A DNA stretch of 64,000 bases from Isoetes taiwanensis (lineage: Eukaryota; Streptophyta; Lycopodiopsida; Isoetales; Isoetaceae), in assembly GCA_021234155.1 (NCBI GenBank), contig JAJEKV010000051.1, positions 7,766,017-7,830,016 on the forward strand, given 5' to 3'. This document shows, piece after piece, positions 46,174 through 58,497 of the stretch (its first letter is position 1; each line of letters begins with the position of its first letter). The notes under the pieces were generated by a model. The model saw only the letters and a list, made by a program, of their open reading frames with translations. It was not told the origin of the DNA and made no database searches. The position numbers were made by a program, and so were the translations under genes.

Positions 46174-49100
46174 GCCCACCGATTATGAGGGGTAGAAACC
46201 GATGGTTTCACTTCAAGACCATAAGGAATTTGAGCGTATAAACATACATGTTATGGCATACCTTCAACTCTTCACGCGTAAAAGCCTAGGGTTGGTTCTG
46301 ACATTACCTTCCACCACCCTTTTCACAAAAAAAGGTAGGGTCCGGCATATTGAGGTCGATGCTATCTCCCTCCTCTCGTGATTCTTGACATTTTATCTCC
46401 CCAGTCAACTGGTCCATGTCCATTAAGGGTTCTTTAAATGAGAATATTGCTCTAAAAATGCAAGAAAAATGTTAATATTTTATCTAAAATGAATAATGTG
46501 CAACCAAAAAAAGTGGGGGACTTCTACTTCATGGTTTATGCTGGCGGATCGACTCGCTGACATGTTCCAATTGCACAAATGCGTAGGTTTAAGTTCATTC
46601 CTGAAAATTCTATATTGTGGAAGTGAAAAGATCACCAAGAGCAAGCGAAAAACAAGTAAGAGTCACTCTGTTATATATAATCAAGTAATATTGGCAGATC
46701 ATATGCCCCGGGAGAGATACGTTGGGCTGCGAGCTTGACTAAGGTGACGATAGAGAAGCTTTGGAACTATTATGACGAGGATGAAAGAACACGCGCTATG
46801 CAAATCAGACCTAGTGAGGACAAAAGAAAGGTTATGAAAGAAAAAGGGAGCGCTTATATAGGCAACTTAGATCTACACAAACAGAGAAGGTCTACTTCAT
46901 TAAGGACACACAACAGATGGAGAGAATAATAGACCTTCCAAGAGAACATCACAAAGAATTTAGCTAACCTTAGCGACAAATCTCAAGTAATATGATACCG
47001 TAAATCAAATATAATTTCATAATATCGTGAATATAGACAAAAATATGACAAATATGTATTCATATATTGACCATGACCAACAATGACAGATTAGAAACCA
47101 CTCCCACTCCATGGTAATATCTACAGCCCCTAACTCTTCTAGGAGTCTAATGGATCACCTGTAAATAGAAGAGCAAACTCAAACCTCATTGAGGTTATAC
47201 TGTGTATAGCATAGATATGTCTGGCATGCCTATGGCAAGTTCATCTAAAAATAACAGATCTAAACTTAAACGAGAACTTAGAAATAGGAAGGCATGTACT
47301 CAATAAATCTTGCACGAAGCGGCTTTGTAGTAGAGAGATAATGATTGAGGGGTTGCTTATAGATGGTGTATCATCTCAAGTTGAAAGCTTGTGCTCCAGT
47401 GACTTGTATGCAACATTCTATGATCACCCCTCGACAAATTCGTCATGATTTTTCCACATTTTTAACGATTGCTGTCTACAGAATGGGATGAGTGCGATTG
47501 TTACTAATTTAATGTTGGTGTTCTTGAATTCATCCACCACCAAAATTAATAGTTCCATACATTAGTAAGCTCAAGCGCAATACATGAATTCCATGGCGCG
47601 CCACACGTGACGGATGCTCATGGAATAAAAAGGTGCACATATATTGCCAAACTCTGTTTCATCATGTTGAGAAGAATGGGTTTTGTTGCATATAGTGGTT
47701 ACTACCACCACTACCCTTGCCCAACAAGATTGAATGACTTATATAACATGCAAGAGTTTGCTCAACTAGCTGAGAAGAATGAACAATTTATTTTGCTTCA
47801 GCGTTTCTGGAGAGGAGGATTCAGAATTTGAATTTTCCTTCATCGGTGATTCGCCATCGATTTTAACATATCATCGCCACGGCTCCACCTTTAATCGCAG
47901 ATCCATTGTAGATATACATGATGAATCAACTATATACATGCTCTAGGATCAAAAGAGTGCCATTTCAATGGGTTGCTATTATAGTTCAATTTAATCGGCA
48001 ACCATTTATCCAAAACCTCCTCCCAACCATGGGAAGCATGCATCTACAACTCAAAGATACATCACAGCAATTCAAGAGCGATTGCAAGTAATGAACTGCG
48101 AGCCATTGCAGAGCTAGTAATGACAATCAGATTTCACCTCGAATTGCTGGTTTTTGGTTCGTGAATGAAGGAACCAACCTTCAGTGAACATTCTCGATCC
48201 TATATGAGCTCCAATATCCTTTTTGTTTTTTCCTATGGTACTATTGGTCAATTTGAAAATGAACATGGTTTTACACAATTGTGTGGTATAGGTGTAGATT
48301 GTCGACCAGGAACGCTTTTCTTCAATTAGGTCGCTTATGCGAGAATATTTGCTGAGGCGTATTCTAGGGGTTGAAGATGCCCATTAAACTACTTTAGAAC
48401 GCCGACGCTTCGAAATAGAAGAGTGCAAAGATGATGAGGACTTATTTCAACGAGAGAATAGACGACTTTAATGACATCATCTTACCATCATCCTTCTTGG
48501 GTGTCGAGGTGGTGCTCGCGGCAAATGCAGACGTACGGGCGCTTATCTAGATCAAAAGGTCGCCCAACATCATTCATTACCATGACTACAAATATGGACA
48601 CGTAAATAAGAGCGATCAGACCGACAAAATGCATCGTTCCATGATTGTTATCCGATGCTTTCATGACGATTGCAACGTATTGAAGGAATTTTCATAAATT
48701 TTTCCAATGCAGATTTATATAATAATACCATAGAATTTCAAACGCGGATTGCCACATGCTCATCTCGCCATCTTGCGATCGAACTCCCGAAGACATGCAC
48801 CGATCAACACGCATTGATGACATATCATCTCTCAACACTGCTTTTACCGATTAAGTCCTCTCGTGGACAAGTCCAAAAATTTATGATCCACAGACATACA
48901 GAAAGGTGTTCTCTCCAAATGGCAATTCCTGTTGTTACACTTCCTAAGGACATTAACCCAACAACGTATCTGATTCAAGGGTTGCGTAATACAGGAGAGG
49001 AGTATGACGATGTATGGGTGGTTCTCTATAATGCTTTCCTCCCTACCAGCGTTGATTGTCATATTATGGTATACTGTGATCAACAGCTTCGTATTCTTCA

Positions 49101-51708
49101 TTTTATGGTTATATCTACAAGGGATTTGACAATGCTAATTTCTAGTATCCCGTGATAGGTATTCAACTTCTATACCATCATCACAAATGGAAGATCACAA
49201 GTTTAGAATCGGAATCCTCGCCGAAAAACAATGATCAATCTAGAAAAATACTAGCCAACCATCGTGTTCGCAGACCATCTGAACAACTACTAGGAGACCT
49301 CCTAGGGATGAAATATGTGATTATTGAGGGCGCCAAGGGTCTATCAGCAATGTAAGCTTGCTGCGGAGAACAATGTCGTAGATATAACAACAGTCTCTCA
49401 ACACAAATGCCTACCCCTGCTATCCATTATTATTCAAACACGAGGTTTATTAGATCGATATTTCTTTACTAATCAACTTTGAGTTTGATGCCTTTTACAT
49501 ATATTCAAAGATAAGTGAACAATAATCAAGTAACTACATACAATCCAAAGATTGGCTACTCTAATATGAATCTGTTTGAACAAGAGTGTAGTGAGGGGTT
49601 CACGAGAATAGTAGTGAAGAGGAGGGTAAGGCAACCAATTGTGGCGTAGGATAATGGCTATTGCCCCAGAGAAGCGCTCTACTTGAGGACAAATCCTCTC
49701 GCTACATCGCCTGCGGAGGACAAGGGATGAAAGCAGAAGGTCGCTGAACAACAATATGAAATCTTTACTCAACAAGCTGCGTAGAGAGGTGAGGGTTACT
49801 CAAGAAGATATAATGAGGCGATTAGTCATGGAAGAGTCGCTTTCTCTATCACCTGTAGTCCATTACTAACCGCGATTTCTTTTTGCCATGTTACTTTGAT
49901 CAAGGTCCAGCAATAGAGCTATGGAAAGTCTGAAATAATGAGACATTGACCTGCTAGACGCACACATATTCAAATGGACGAGACACCGTCGCCAATGAAT
50001 CCCTTCATTTAATCAACAAGATTCTAACACAACATAGTACCAACATCATGGAGATTTGGTTCCACCACAACCCTGTTGAAGAAATGTATGAATTTCATCA
50101 TAAAGATTTAATATAAGGTGACGAAATGACAAGCATAATGAATAATGACCAACAAAAGATTTATCATTTAGCTCATTCGAATGTTTAGAATCCCCTGTAG
50201 CAAACCAACCCTTTATCGTCATGGAAAGGGCTTGTAGGCAAACATTCTCGCTGAATTGCATATGTCTGCCTATACGCCGCAACCAAGGTATAGTATCGGC
50301 GCGGTAACGGTCAGCACATGCCACAGCCCCATGACCCAGTGACTAACCCACTCCACTCTCCGTTCCGCAACCTCGTGGAAGAAAATAATGCGGGCCTGTA
50401 TTCAATGATAGAATACGATTCCGAGCAGCGTATTGCTCTGGCCGCAACTAAGGTCGCTGATCTGAATGCAAATTCCCAATGGCAACAGCCGTCACAGGTG
50501 AAAGTGCCCACTATTTATTGCAAGACGCGGCATAGTCTTCCGGAGGTAAAACACTTTATTTGCTGGAGATTTTGTAGACAAGCGCGCTCGCTGTCGGCGA
50601 GAGGAAGAAATGCAAGCATATAACGCAATTCATAAAATCCTTCCACTATGACAAACTTTCGTGTGTTCGGGACAGAACAACCGGTATGTAATGTCAGATC
50701 TGGTCTACTGGCTTTGCTGACCGATTGGAATTTGGGGAGGAGTCCATCGGTTCAATCGATATCTTCAACATAATAATGTAGAAGATACTTTATCCATCCA
50801 ACGCATTTTTGAGATTCGTGATTCATGCAAACGCAATTTGTCGGTCATCAATAAGAGCGTTGATATCTTAATGATCGATTCTTAATAGAGTTCCTAGTTA
50901 TGATAAATCTTATTAGAGTCATGATCATACCACCGAATAGTATGAAATTACATATGGCGACCACCCTTACGCAACATCGATTTTTAATAACTTGTCATTC
51001 CTACTTACCCTTTAACCATTTAACTAAAGCTTAAGGTAGGTGCAATATGTCATATTATGAAACTACTAGACATGGAAAAAGGTCTAGAAAAATGCGTAGA
51101 TCGACAATGTATCAAGTTTGTAATGGTAAAAGTATTAGGATGAGGCGAGTCAAGAAGAGGCTGTATCGATCCGATCTCTAGAACCACTTTTACTAACCTG
51201 AGAATCGGCCTTTGACCATTCAGAGGACGCCAATTACCTTCACTATCAGTGCAAACCACTTTCAATAGCTGCCAAGGACGACGCTGGACTGCAGGTTGTT
51301 AATCGACCCACGTGACCGAGGTATCTCGACATGGCCGCCATACAATCAAGCCATTTCGACATGCGAATCTAGTAGAAGATGCTCATCCTACTCTACCAGA
51401 GAATATTACGAAAATTCAAAAATATTGTCTACAAGGAGTTATTGTGTTTATGAAGTAATGCTTTTCTCAATCTTTTTCCGCATGTAAGAAAAACGACAAA
51501 GAACTAGACTCCCAATAAGGTGCTGCCTTCTCCATCTTTCAGAAGGGCTTATCACAATCATGCTTTCTTCAACTTTATCATGTGTTACATACTCTAAAAA
51601 AACAATTGGACTTCAACAAGGTACATCCTCCACCTTACTGTGTAATTATTATCCGCCCATAAGATACGTGATCATTGTTTAATTACCATGAGACCTCATT
51701 TGTGTCTT
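46174..51708. other. Long anonymous AT-rich tract
   Basis: The longest open frame is 48670-49155 (+, 161 codons) with no recognised domain or splice context. Frames at 46496-46738 and 46735-46929 (+, charged: TIEKLWNYYDEDERTRAMQ) abut each other and might be exon remnants. The frame at 50318-50623 (+) is also unassigned. No transposon end, LTR pair or RNA gene was identified by eye. Confidence 0.35.
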
Positions 51709-52064
51709 ATCCATCGCTATGATGGTTTAGTGGTAAATCCATTGGTTATGGGATGCCCCTCACCGTGATCAAACCTATTGACTAGCATCGGATGGAAAAA
51801 GAGGAAGAACGCGAAAAAAAAAAAAATCCATCGCTATGAAATGGAAGTAAGAAGCGGCTGGTTATGGGAAAACCCCACCCAGCTCAAACCCAATCGACTA
51901 CTACCTGATAGAAAAAGAAAATGAAAAATTATCAAGGGTCGGTGGTCTAGTGTTGGGTGGCGGGGTAACTCTCACCAGGCTCAAAACCCACCGATTACCA
52001 CCGGACAGGACCCCGGGTTTCACCATTGAAACTGTGATGACCCAAGAGCGTGACTGGTAGGGGT
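51709..52064 (+). mobile_element. Cluster of three tandem tRNA-derived SINE-like units
   Basis: Unit A (51709-51826) starts ATCCATCGCTATGATGG, has an A-box-like GGTTTAGTGGTAAAT, a B-box-like GTGATCAAACC and ends in A13. Unit B (about 51826-51930) repeats ATCCATCGCTATGA, has GGTTATGGG, an AGCTCAAACCCAATCGAC box and an A-rich tail. Unit C (about 51936-52064) begins GGGTCGGTGGTCTAGTG with GGCTCAAAACCCACCGA. Internal A and B boxes plus A-rich tails suit a SINE transcribed by RNA polymerase III. The cloverleaf is not intact, so these are not functional tRNA genes. Confidence 0.65.
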
Positions 52065-55000
52065 TTTTTCATTCTGAGACGTCCGAGATACTGATCATTG
52101 CTTTGGGCTGTCGACATCACCATTCCCCCGAGGTGGTCGCAGGAAGGGAGAGTTGGGCGAATGTCCTGATCCGCAGATAAGCACGTTAGGCCTACTCCCT
52201 ACTCCAATGCTCAAGAACCTAATGCTTTAATTTGCAGAGGAGCTCAGAAGCCTGCAGTAAATATTTTACCGGTCTTCTTTTGCATTTTGGGTTTAATCGA
52301 AAGCTATTGAGCTATCTCGCAGCTTTTGGGTTAACCGCTGCATTCTTTTCCTCGCATTCCGGCATGGTTTCACCAATGGGAGTTTTAGTAGCTATGGGAG
52401 GAGTCATAAAAGCAGTGAGCCTGTATAATCTATTCTTCTTTCCGGGTCAGCAGCTTTTGGTTTCTATCACGAGGTATGGCTGCTGGGGCATTTCTTTCTA
52501 GTTCAAATAAAGCTTAATGGCTGTGTTTTTCCTCCACATAGGAATGGGAGTTTTGGCTCAACATAATTCTATGTCAGAAGAGCATTTACTGATGAAAGCA
52601 AAGACTCTCGACACATATTGTCAGACACAGGCAGCCAAAAATGATATCGAAAGTTTAAAAAGGATTAGTAGAGTTAGACTGCTATGTTTAGTGGAATAGT
52701 GCGAGAAGCCTGCCAATACCGCCTCTGTAATTTTCTTTTTATTTAATTGCAGGCAAGCAGTTGGTCTTTGATCGATAAAGGCACTGACAAATCCTTTCCT
52801 CGTCATTGGTAGAGCTTCAAATGATCCATGGTAATGAAATACACAATCGAGTAGATCATGTCGCCAGCTAGTGATCCCTTGCAGAATGTAGGTGTTGGAA
52901 AATGGAATTGCTGTGGTGTCATGATGAATACATTTTTGGCGCTGGGAATCTAACCTAAAAGACGCGGAGGTTTGTATTACGCACTCGCCACATTGTAGCC
53001 TTGAAGAATGTCTCATACTATTACTCTTGTCTCGAAGCTGAGTTGTACCTTTACATTTCCTCTAGTACAAATTTTATATATAACTGCCACATATCATTGC
53101 TCATTACAATGATTCTCGAGTAGTTTAATATGTTTCGTGTTGTTACAAATATCTTGTTTTAACTACACCAGATGTGAAACTAGTATGCTGTGTATGGCTT
53201 TATGAACTTTGAACATCAGTGGGTATTTTGTTCTACATAGAGCACGCAATCTTGGGCAATTTTTGTTTTATGTGTCCTTCCGGGTCTTAGTGATAATTAA
53301 TTACCACCGCTTTATAGGTGCAAAAGCTGCCAGAAACCGCAGAAAATGGTAGCTAAAAGGGAGGTTGGTGTAAACATTTTGCACAAATTTGATTTAGCAA
53401 GAATGTTCATTACGCGCAGCCTCGGTATAACATCAGCCATGAAATGTTGTAAGTTTGCTGATGGCGCCGCTTCATACTGATGTGGACAAGTACAATCAAT
53501 TTAAAGGTTCTTGACAACATAGATAATACAAAGGTAACACTAAGAACTATGACGAAGACACGGAAGTGCTAAGGTGCTTTCATTTTTCTTTTGGTCTTTC
53601 TTCTACATTGAAATCTGTTTTTTCTTAAGTACTTCATATAAGTATTTATTTGATATGCTAGATTGAATAATATGGATATAAAGAAAATTTCTAAGAGATA
53701 TGGCAGGACACTCAACCAATTGCACATTCTCGTATTAATAGAGAACCAAGTCCTGAGGTGTGATTTACTAGGTATGATCTTCAACATGTTCATTGGTCCG
53801 ACAACGGCATATAACATGTGGTCATTAATAGGAACTGCTTGGTTTATAGTGTGTTGACATCTATCTCGAGTAATGCCCTGTGAGCATTAACACAAGTTGG
53901 CTGGTATTCTTTTTTGTTCCGTGACCGTTTTCTTTGCTGTTGAGATGTTGATTGCTGAGACATGTTTCATTTTTTGTAAGGTTTTAACATGAACGTTTAT
54001 AGTTCGGGTTTTATAGTACAAGTAAGATTGTTAGCCCGTGAGTAGTGCCGCTTCAGCAGGATATTCACTACCTTCATTTAGTTTTATTTTTGTATAGTTG
54101 TGCATACAACGCTTAAATGTAATTTCAATCATTACGCCTGCTACATCCTTATTCAATGAAGAAATATGCATGGATAATTGAGGAGGTGTTCATTATTTTG
54201 TTATTGACATTTACTGAAGAGAAATCATTGTGCTGCCAAATGCATTTTGTAGTCGCTCAAGTTTTTTTCATGAGAATCCAAGATTTGGCTTTATATTAAA
54301 TCGCATATTCTTTGAGATTAGAATTGCATAGCTGCACATAATCCACCTAATTAGGTTCTAAAGCTGATTTTTTTCTCTGCAGGGTCAAATGTGTCAAGAT
54401 TGTATTTGCTAATTTTTATTCTAATCGTACCTTTACTTTTTGATGCGTATCGGTGAAGGCCAGCATCCACACCTTCATGTATTTCTATTGTACAAATATT
54501 CATATTCATTGGATGGATGTAAATTTAGTTTGCATGCAGTTCAATTATTTGGGAATTCACAAAACAGAGTCGCGGGTAACATTGTAACAAATACTTGTAC
54601 CATAGAAGTTATCATAAATTTAAAGTCAAAGCAACCATTTTGCTCTCGAAATGGCCACGTTGTACTATTGATGAAATTTGTATGGATAATTGTGATATGG
54701 TACTCTTTAAGGAATGGGACAATACCAACAAGATTATCGAATTCAAAATGTAATAGTAACTAGGTGATATTTAGTCAGAATGCCATTAAAACGGCTTTTA
54801 GGGATTGCCAAAAAGAAGGAATGGACGAAGACTTTTCAACGCTACGCTCTTTCCTAGAGGCAATATGTGAACCGAGGGATCGCACTTGTTAAGGCACCCT
54901 CTTCATATCGCAAACAAAATTTATTAGATAGTATTTCATACACGCGACAGATAATAGATAGTATTTTATGACAGAGAAAAGTATAGATAAACGTCAATGT

Positions 55001-55759
55001 AATCAAATTCAGGTGCGTTCAATTGCAATCGACTCGATGGTAATTTCTTTCAAACATCCTTCTAGGGCAATTGACATCATGTGCATGAATGGAAATGATC
55101 TTCTCTGTGAATGTGCGTGATATGATGATAGAGAATTAATCCAACAGTCAGGTGCTCTGTAGGTGCTTTTATAAGAACAAACCAGCAGAGAAGTCCCAAT
55201 ATTATATGAGGCATCTTGTTCGCTTATGCACGGTTGGAGACAAAGTACGTAGGATCGCACTGCACAATAAATAGAGACTCCACCATCATGTGCCATTTAC
55301 TTTTTACCATCATCTATTAGTAGATGTATAATTTGAGGTATTGATTCACTATGATGTATTGTCCTTAGCATGTGGCTCCATGTATGTATTGTCTCCAGTA
55401 TAGAATACCTTTGTAATGTCGCATGCATGTAAGAACCCCATGAAATGCGACCGAGATGCAAGAATGTCAATTAAAAACATTTGAATTTATTTATTCTCAG
55501 ACATAGGTAGGTGCACAAGCACAACCTCAAGTGGCCAAGATCGGGTAGGGGTATGCAAAACTAGGATAGTCCGAAGCATATCTACTGAAAGGGCTTGGAA
55601 ACCCGGCTTTTCCCACGACAGATAGGGTTTTCACCCAAAGTCGAGGCCGGGTTTTCCTCGACTTTGCACGTTAGATGGTATCCTATGTGCTTAGATGAAA
55701 CTCTGTGATGGTACCCAAAAAATGTTAAATAAAACAATGCAAAACATGACATGAAGAAT
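52065..55759. other. Intergenic with possible exon-like frames
   Basis: At 52232-52501 (+) a hydrophobic frame (YLAAFGLTAAFF, then MGVLVAMGGVIKAVSLYNL) follows an acceptor-like TTAATTTGCAG. At 52517-52699 (+) a polar frame (MSEEHLLMKAKTLDTYCQTQ) follows TTTTTCCTCCACATAG. The two do not join in frame by the obvious splice sites, and neither has a recognised family. From 52700 on, only short frames. A gene relic is possible. Confidence 0.3.
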
Positions 55760-56590
55760 AAAGTGGAATCATGTGGATGAAACAGCTTTTCAGCATGGAT
55801 TACAGGTGGTATATGAATATGGAAACAGTATGGGTTCAAATCCCATATGTTCGTAATAAAGAGAAACAAGTTCATATGCCGTTTAACTCATACATAGTGG
55901 CAACCACGGGGTCTTCTTAACCCTTATATAAATTTCCATCCATTTTGGATCTAAGTATGTTCTCGCCTCGACCAACTGCTCTTCAGACCGATTGATGCCT
56001 GCCTCCCATCCTTTCTTCGCATCCTCTTTATTGTTTGATCCGCGACCGATTCTTCTCTTCGATATCTTTTTTTTCAAACCCCACGGGCCTCGATGCGGCT
56101 CACATCGCGGCTCCCCATATCCCGCACCAGCTAATCTACATGGATGTCAGCCCTCAAAAATACTTTGCATCCACTCTTGACACAATAACAAAGTGGGAAT
56201 CCATGGTGATTAAAATGCTTCATGTATCATGTACATGAACACAAGGAAATAGCATGGTTCAAATCCCATATGTTCGTGAATATCAAGAGAAATGTTCGCG
56301 ACAACAAGCTTAATCCATATAGGCAAAACCACGGGTTCTCTAACCCTTATATAAATTTCCATCCATTTTTTGGATCACAGCAGGCGTTCGCCTGAATCAA
56401 CTGCATCGATTGATGCCTGCCTCCCATCCTTCCTTCGGGATCCTTCTTATTGTTTGATACGCATCATCATTGACCTTCTTCGATATTCCTTTTGAACCCA
56501 GTCAGCCCGATGCGGCTCTCATATCTGTGGTTCTGCTATCCCTATCGGCTAATCTATACGGATGTTTCTCTGCCTCTTAAAAATACTTAG
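55760..56590. repeat. Tandem duplication, unit about 420 bp, with a B-box-like motif
   Basis: Copies at about 55760-56189 and 56190-56590. Shared blocks, in order: AAAGTGG-AATC, TGGTTCAAATCCCATATG (55833 and 56255; GGTTCAAATCC fits a polymerase III B box), CTTATATAAATTTCCATCC, TTGATGCCTGCCTCCCATCC, TTATTGTTTGAT, GATGCGGCTC and AGCTAATCTACA-like with AAAAATACTT. No matching A box was found, so SINE status is unproven. Open frames inside are not conserved between the copies. Confidence 0.75.
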
Positions 56591-56832
56591 ACCACTTAAT
56601 AGTTCAACTATATGACCGCCATATCAGCTGTGTCTTTGTTGATCAAACATTTCTGAGTTCCATATTTACAAATTCATCCATTCAAATTTTATAATAACTA
56701 CTCCCGCAGAGTGGAGTTGATTTGTCAGCTGTATGCCTTGGTCACGCGACAACTTGTAAACCATAAACATGATTGAGCAAAACCATAACCATAAATAATA
56801 GGTAATAACCTTGAACCATATTTCATGAACAA

Positions 56833-56953
56833 GGGATTTTTTTCATAATTTACATGACTATATATGTACAATGATTTGACATGACTATGCTGCAGTGATT
56901 CAAGCATGAAGGAATGGTAAGATTTCAATGATTACCATGAGGTACCATAGAAA
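56833..56953. repeat. Dispersed repeat shared with 43441-43557
   Basis: Same blocks as the copy upstream of the Harbinger ORFs, without any transposase nearby: probably a solo relic or non-autonomous derivative. Confidence 0.6.
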
Positions 56954-58000
56954 GTCTAATTCAAAATTTGGAAAGAATGGGGGAATTTGAAGATATTGAA
57001 TTTAAAGAATTAGGAAGAAATGTACATATTCAGCACTAAAACCATTGAAATCGAAAAAGAAAGACTCACTTTAGAAAATGGTAATGCTTTTTGATCGGTG
57101 AAATGCTCGAATGTTTGATAGGAATGCTTCTCGTAATGCTTCCCGATGTGAAAATTAAAACTGTGAATGACATCTGAAATCGCTTACCTTCTTTTTTTTT
57201 TGCTCATTTCATGTTTCGCGACAAATCGGCTTGAACAGGACGCCCGAGAACGACCCGCATCGACTCCACAAACAGTCGACTTGAATAGACTCGCTTCGAC
57301 TTGCTTGATGAGCACGATTTGAAATCTTGAACCCTGTTGAGTACGATTTGAAATCTGAAGCAACTCGAGAATCCGCCACCACTGGAAAAATTGCTTGAAC
57401 GACCGCTGGTGCTAAACCACAAGGGATGATCTTCGAGAACCGACCCACACGTAATCCGATTGCTCCTCGCTGAATTTCGACCCGTTTTGAATCGACCAAG
57501 CAACTCATTCGCCTTTGAAGCTTGAAGAATCATCAACTGACCCAGATGGAGAATCCAACCTCGCTACTATTTGTTGGTGCAATGATTGTCGCTCAGCCTG
57601 ATCGACATAATTATCAAGCCACCCGATGATGTTTCAATTCCACCAAGGTCGGTTATCAACAACTCACTCTTCCTTTTATGGAAGCTTGGATTATGCAAAG
57701 GAGGCAATGATTGGTTATGATCTCGCTGTCTTATTTTAAAGTGGGAGTTCTCCCCTAAGAAATAAGACTCTTAGAGAGTTGTAATGGTAGAATTGACGAA
57801 GACATGTCCTAAAAGTTTTAATGGAAACCTTATGGCCACATTTTATGATTTGGCTCAATCATTTGTGGTAAAAAACTTTGCACAAAACCATTAACATTCA
57901 ACATATTAAATTTCAAGATATTAGCCCGGCGACATTGATGATATTAACACACATTGACATATTTCGTTATTAGTCCAAATCATTTAACAAATTTCTCAGT
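56954..58000. other. Intergenic, no gene recognised
   Basis: Minus-strand frames at 57204-57536 and 57209-57508 overlap in two frames and have Ser/Arg-rich composition without a domain. A roughly 30-bp unit around ACGATTTGAAATCT is duplicated in tandem near 57316 and 57346. Confidence 0.4.
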
Positions 58001-58290
58001 CCCTTTGGTTTGGGTGCATCTCACACGTGGGTGACTCCGCGGCAACGAGAGTCGTTGGATAGGGTGACATTCACCCTTATTCCTTAATCACGCCTCGCAC
58101 GAAATTGCCTAGGTATGCAAGTGCGTACAAAATTTGTTATATTGTATAACAGAGATCTCGAAAAATACTATAAGATTTCAAGTTTTAATACCATATGGTG
58201 TTGATTCTCAGACGTAAAAATACAATTGCTATGAGGGCTCAGCTGCCCCACGCTACCCCTCACAGATGAATATGCACCCAAACCAAAGGG
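58001..58290. mobile_element. MITE with perfect 19-bp terminal inverted repeats
   Basis: The left end CCCTTTGGTTTGGGTGCAT (58001-58019) is the exact reverse complement of the right end ATGCACCCAAACCAAAGGG (58272-58290). The 290-bp size and lack of coding capacity are typical of MITEs. TTTGGTTTGGG-type ends occur in hAT and PIF-like plant MITEs, so the superfamily is open. No clear target duplication is visible in the immediate flanks (TCTCAGT and GGTTTAA). Confidence 0.82.
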
Positions 58291-58497
58291 GGTTTAAGGG
58301 GATTTTAACTTAAATGTGTTGAATCAATGGTTGTGTTAATTAATGTCAATGAAAGTTATGTTGATTGTTAATGCCAATGGTTGTTGCGTGTTGGTTGTTA
58401 TGTGTTGGGGATTTCTAATTTTATATAAATGTTAATGTTGCAAAAATTTTTGGCCCTAGGGACGCCCCGTGTGTAAAATCGCTAGTGGGTACAACTT

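Noticed and set aside
48670-49155. 161-codon plus-strand open frame as a gene
   Set aside because: No recognised domain, no splice or promoter context, and a comparable antisense frame overlaps it; one such frame is expected by chance in this much AT-rich DNA.
51720-52010. Possible functional tRNA genes
   Set aside because: A-box and B-box-like words are present, but acceptor and anticodon stems do not pair, and A-rich tails follow; a SINE origin fits better.
52232-52699. Two-exon membrane protein gene
   Set aside because: The hydrophobic and polar frames do not join in phase through the visible splice sites, and no family is recognised.
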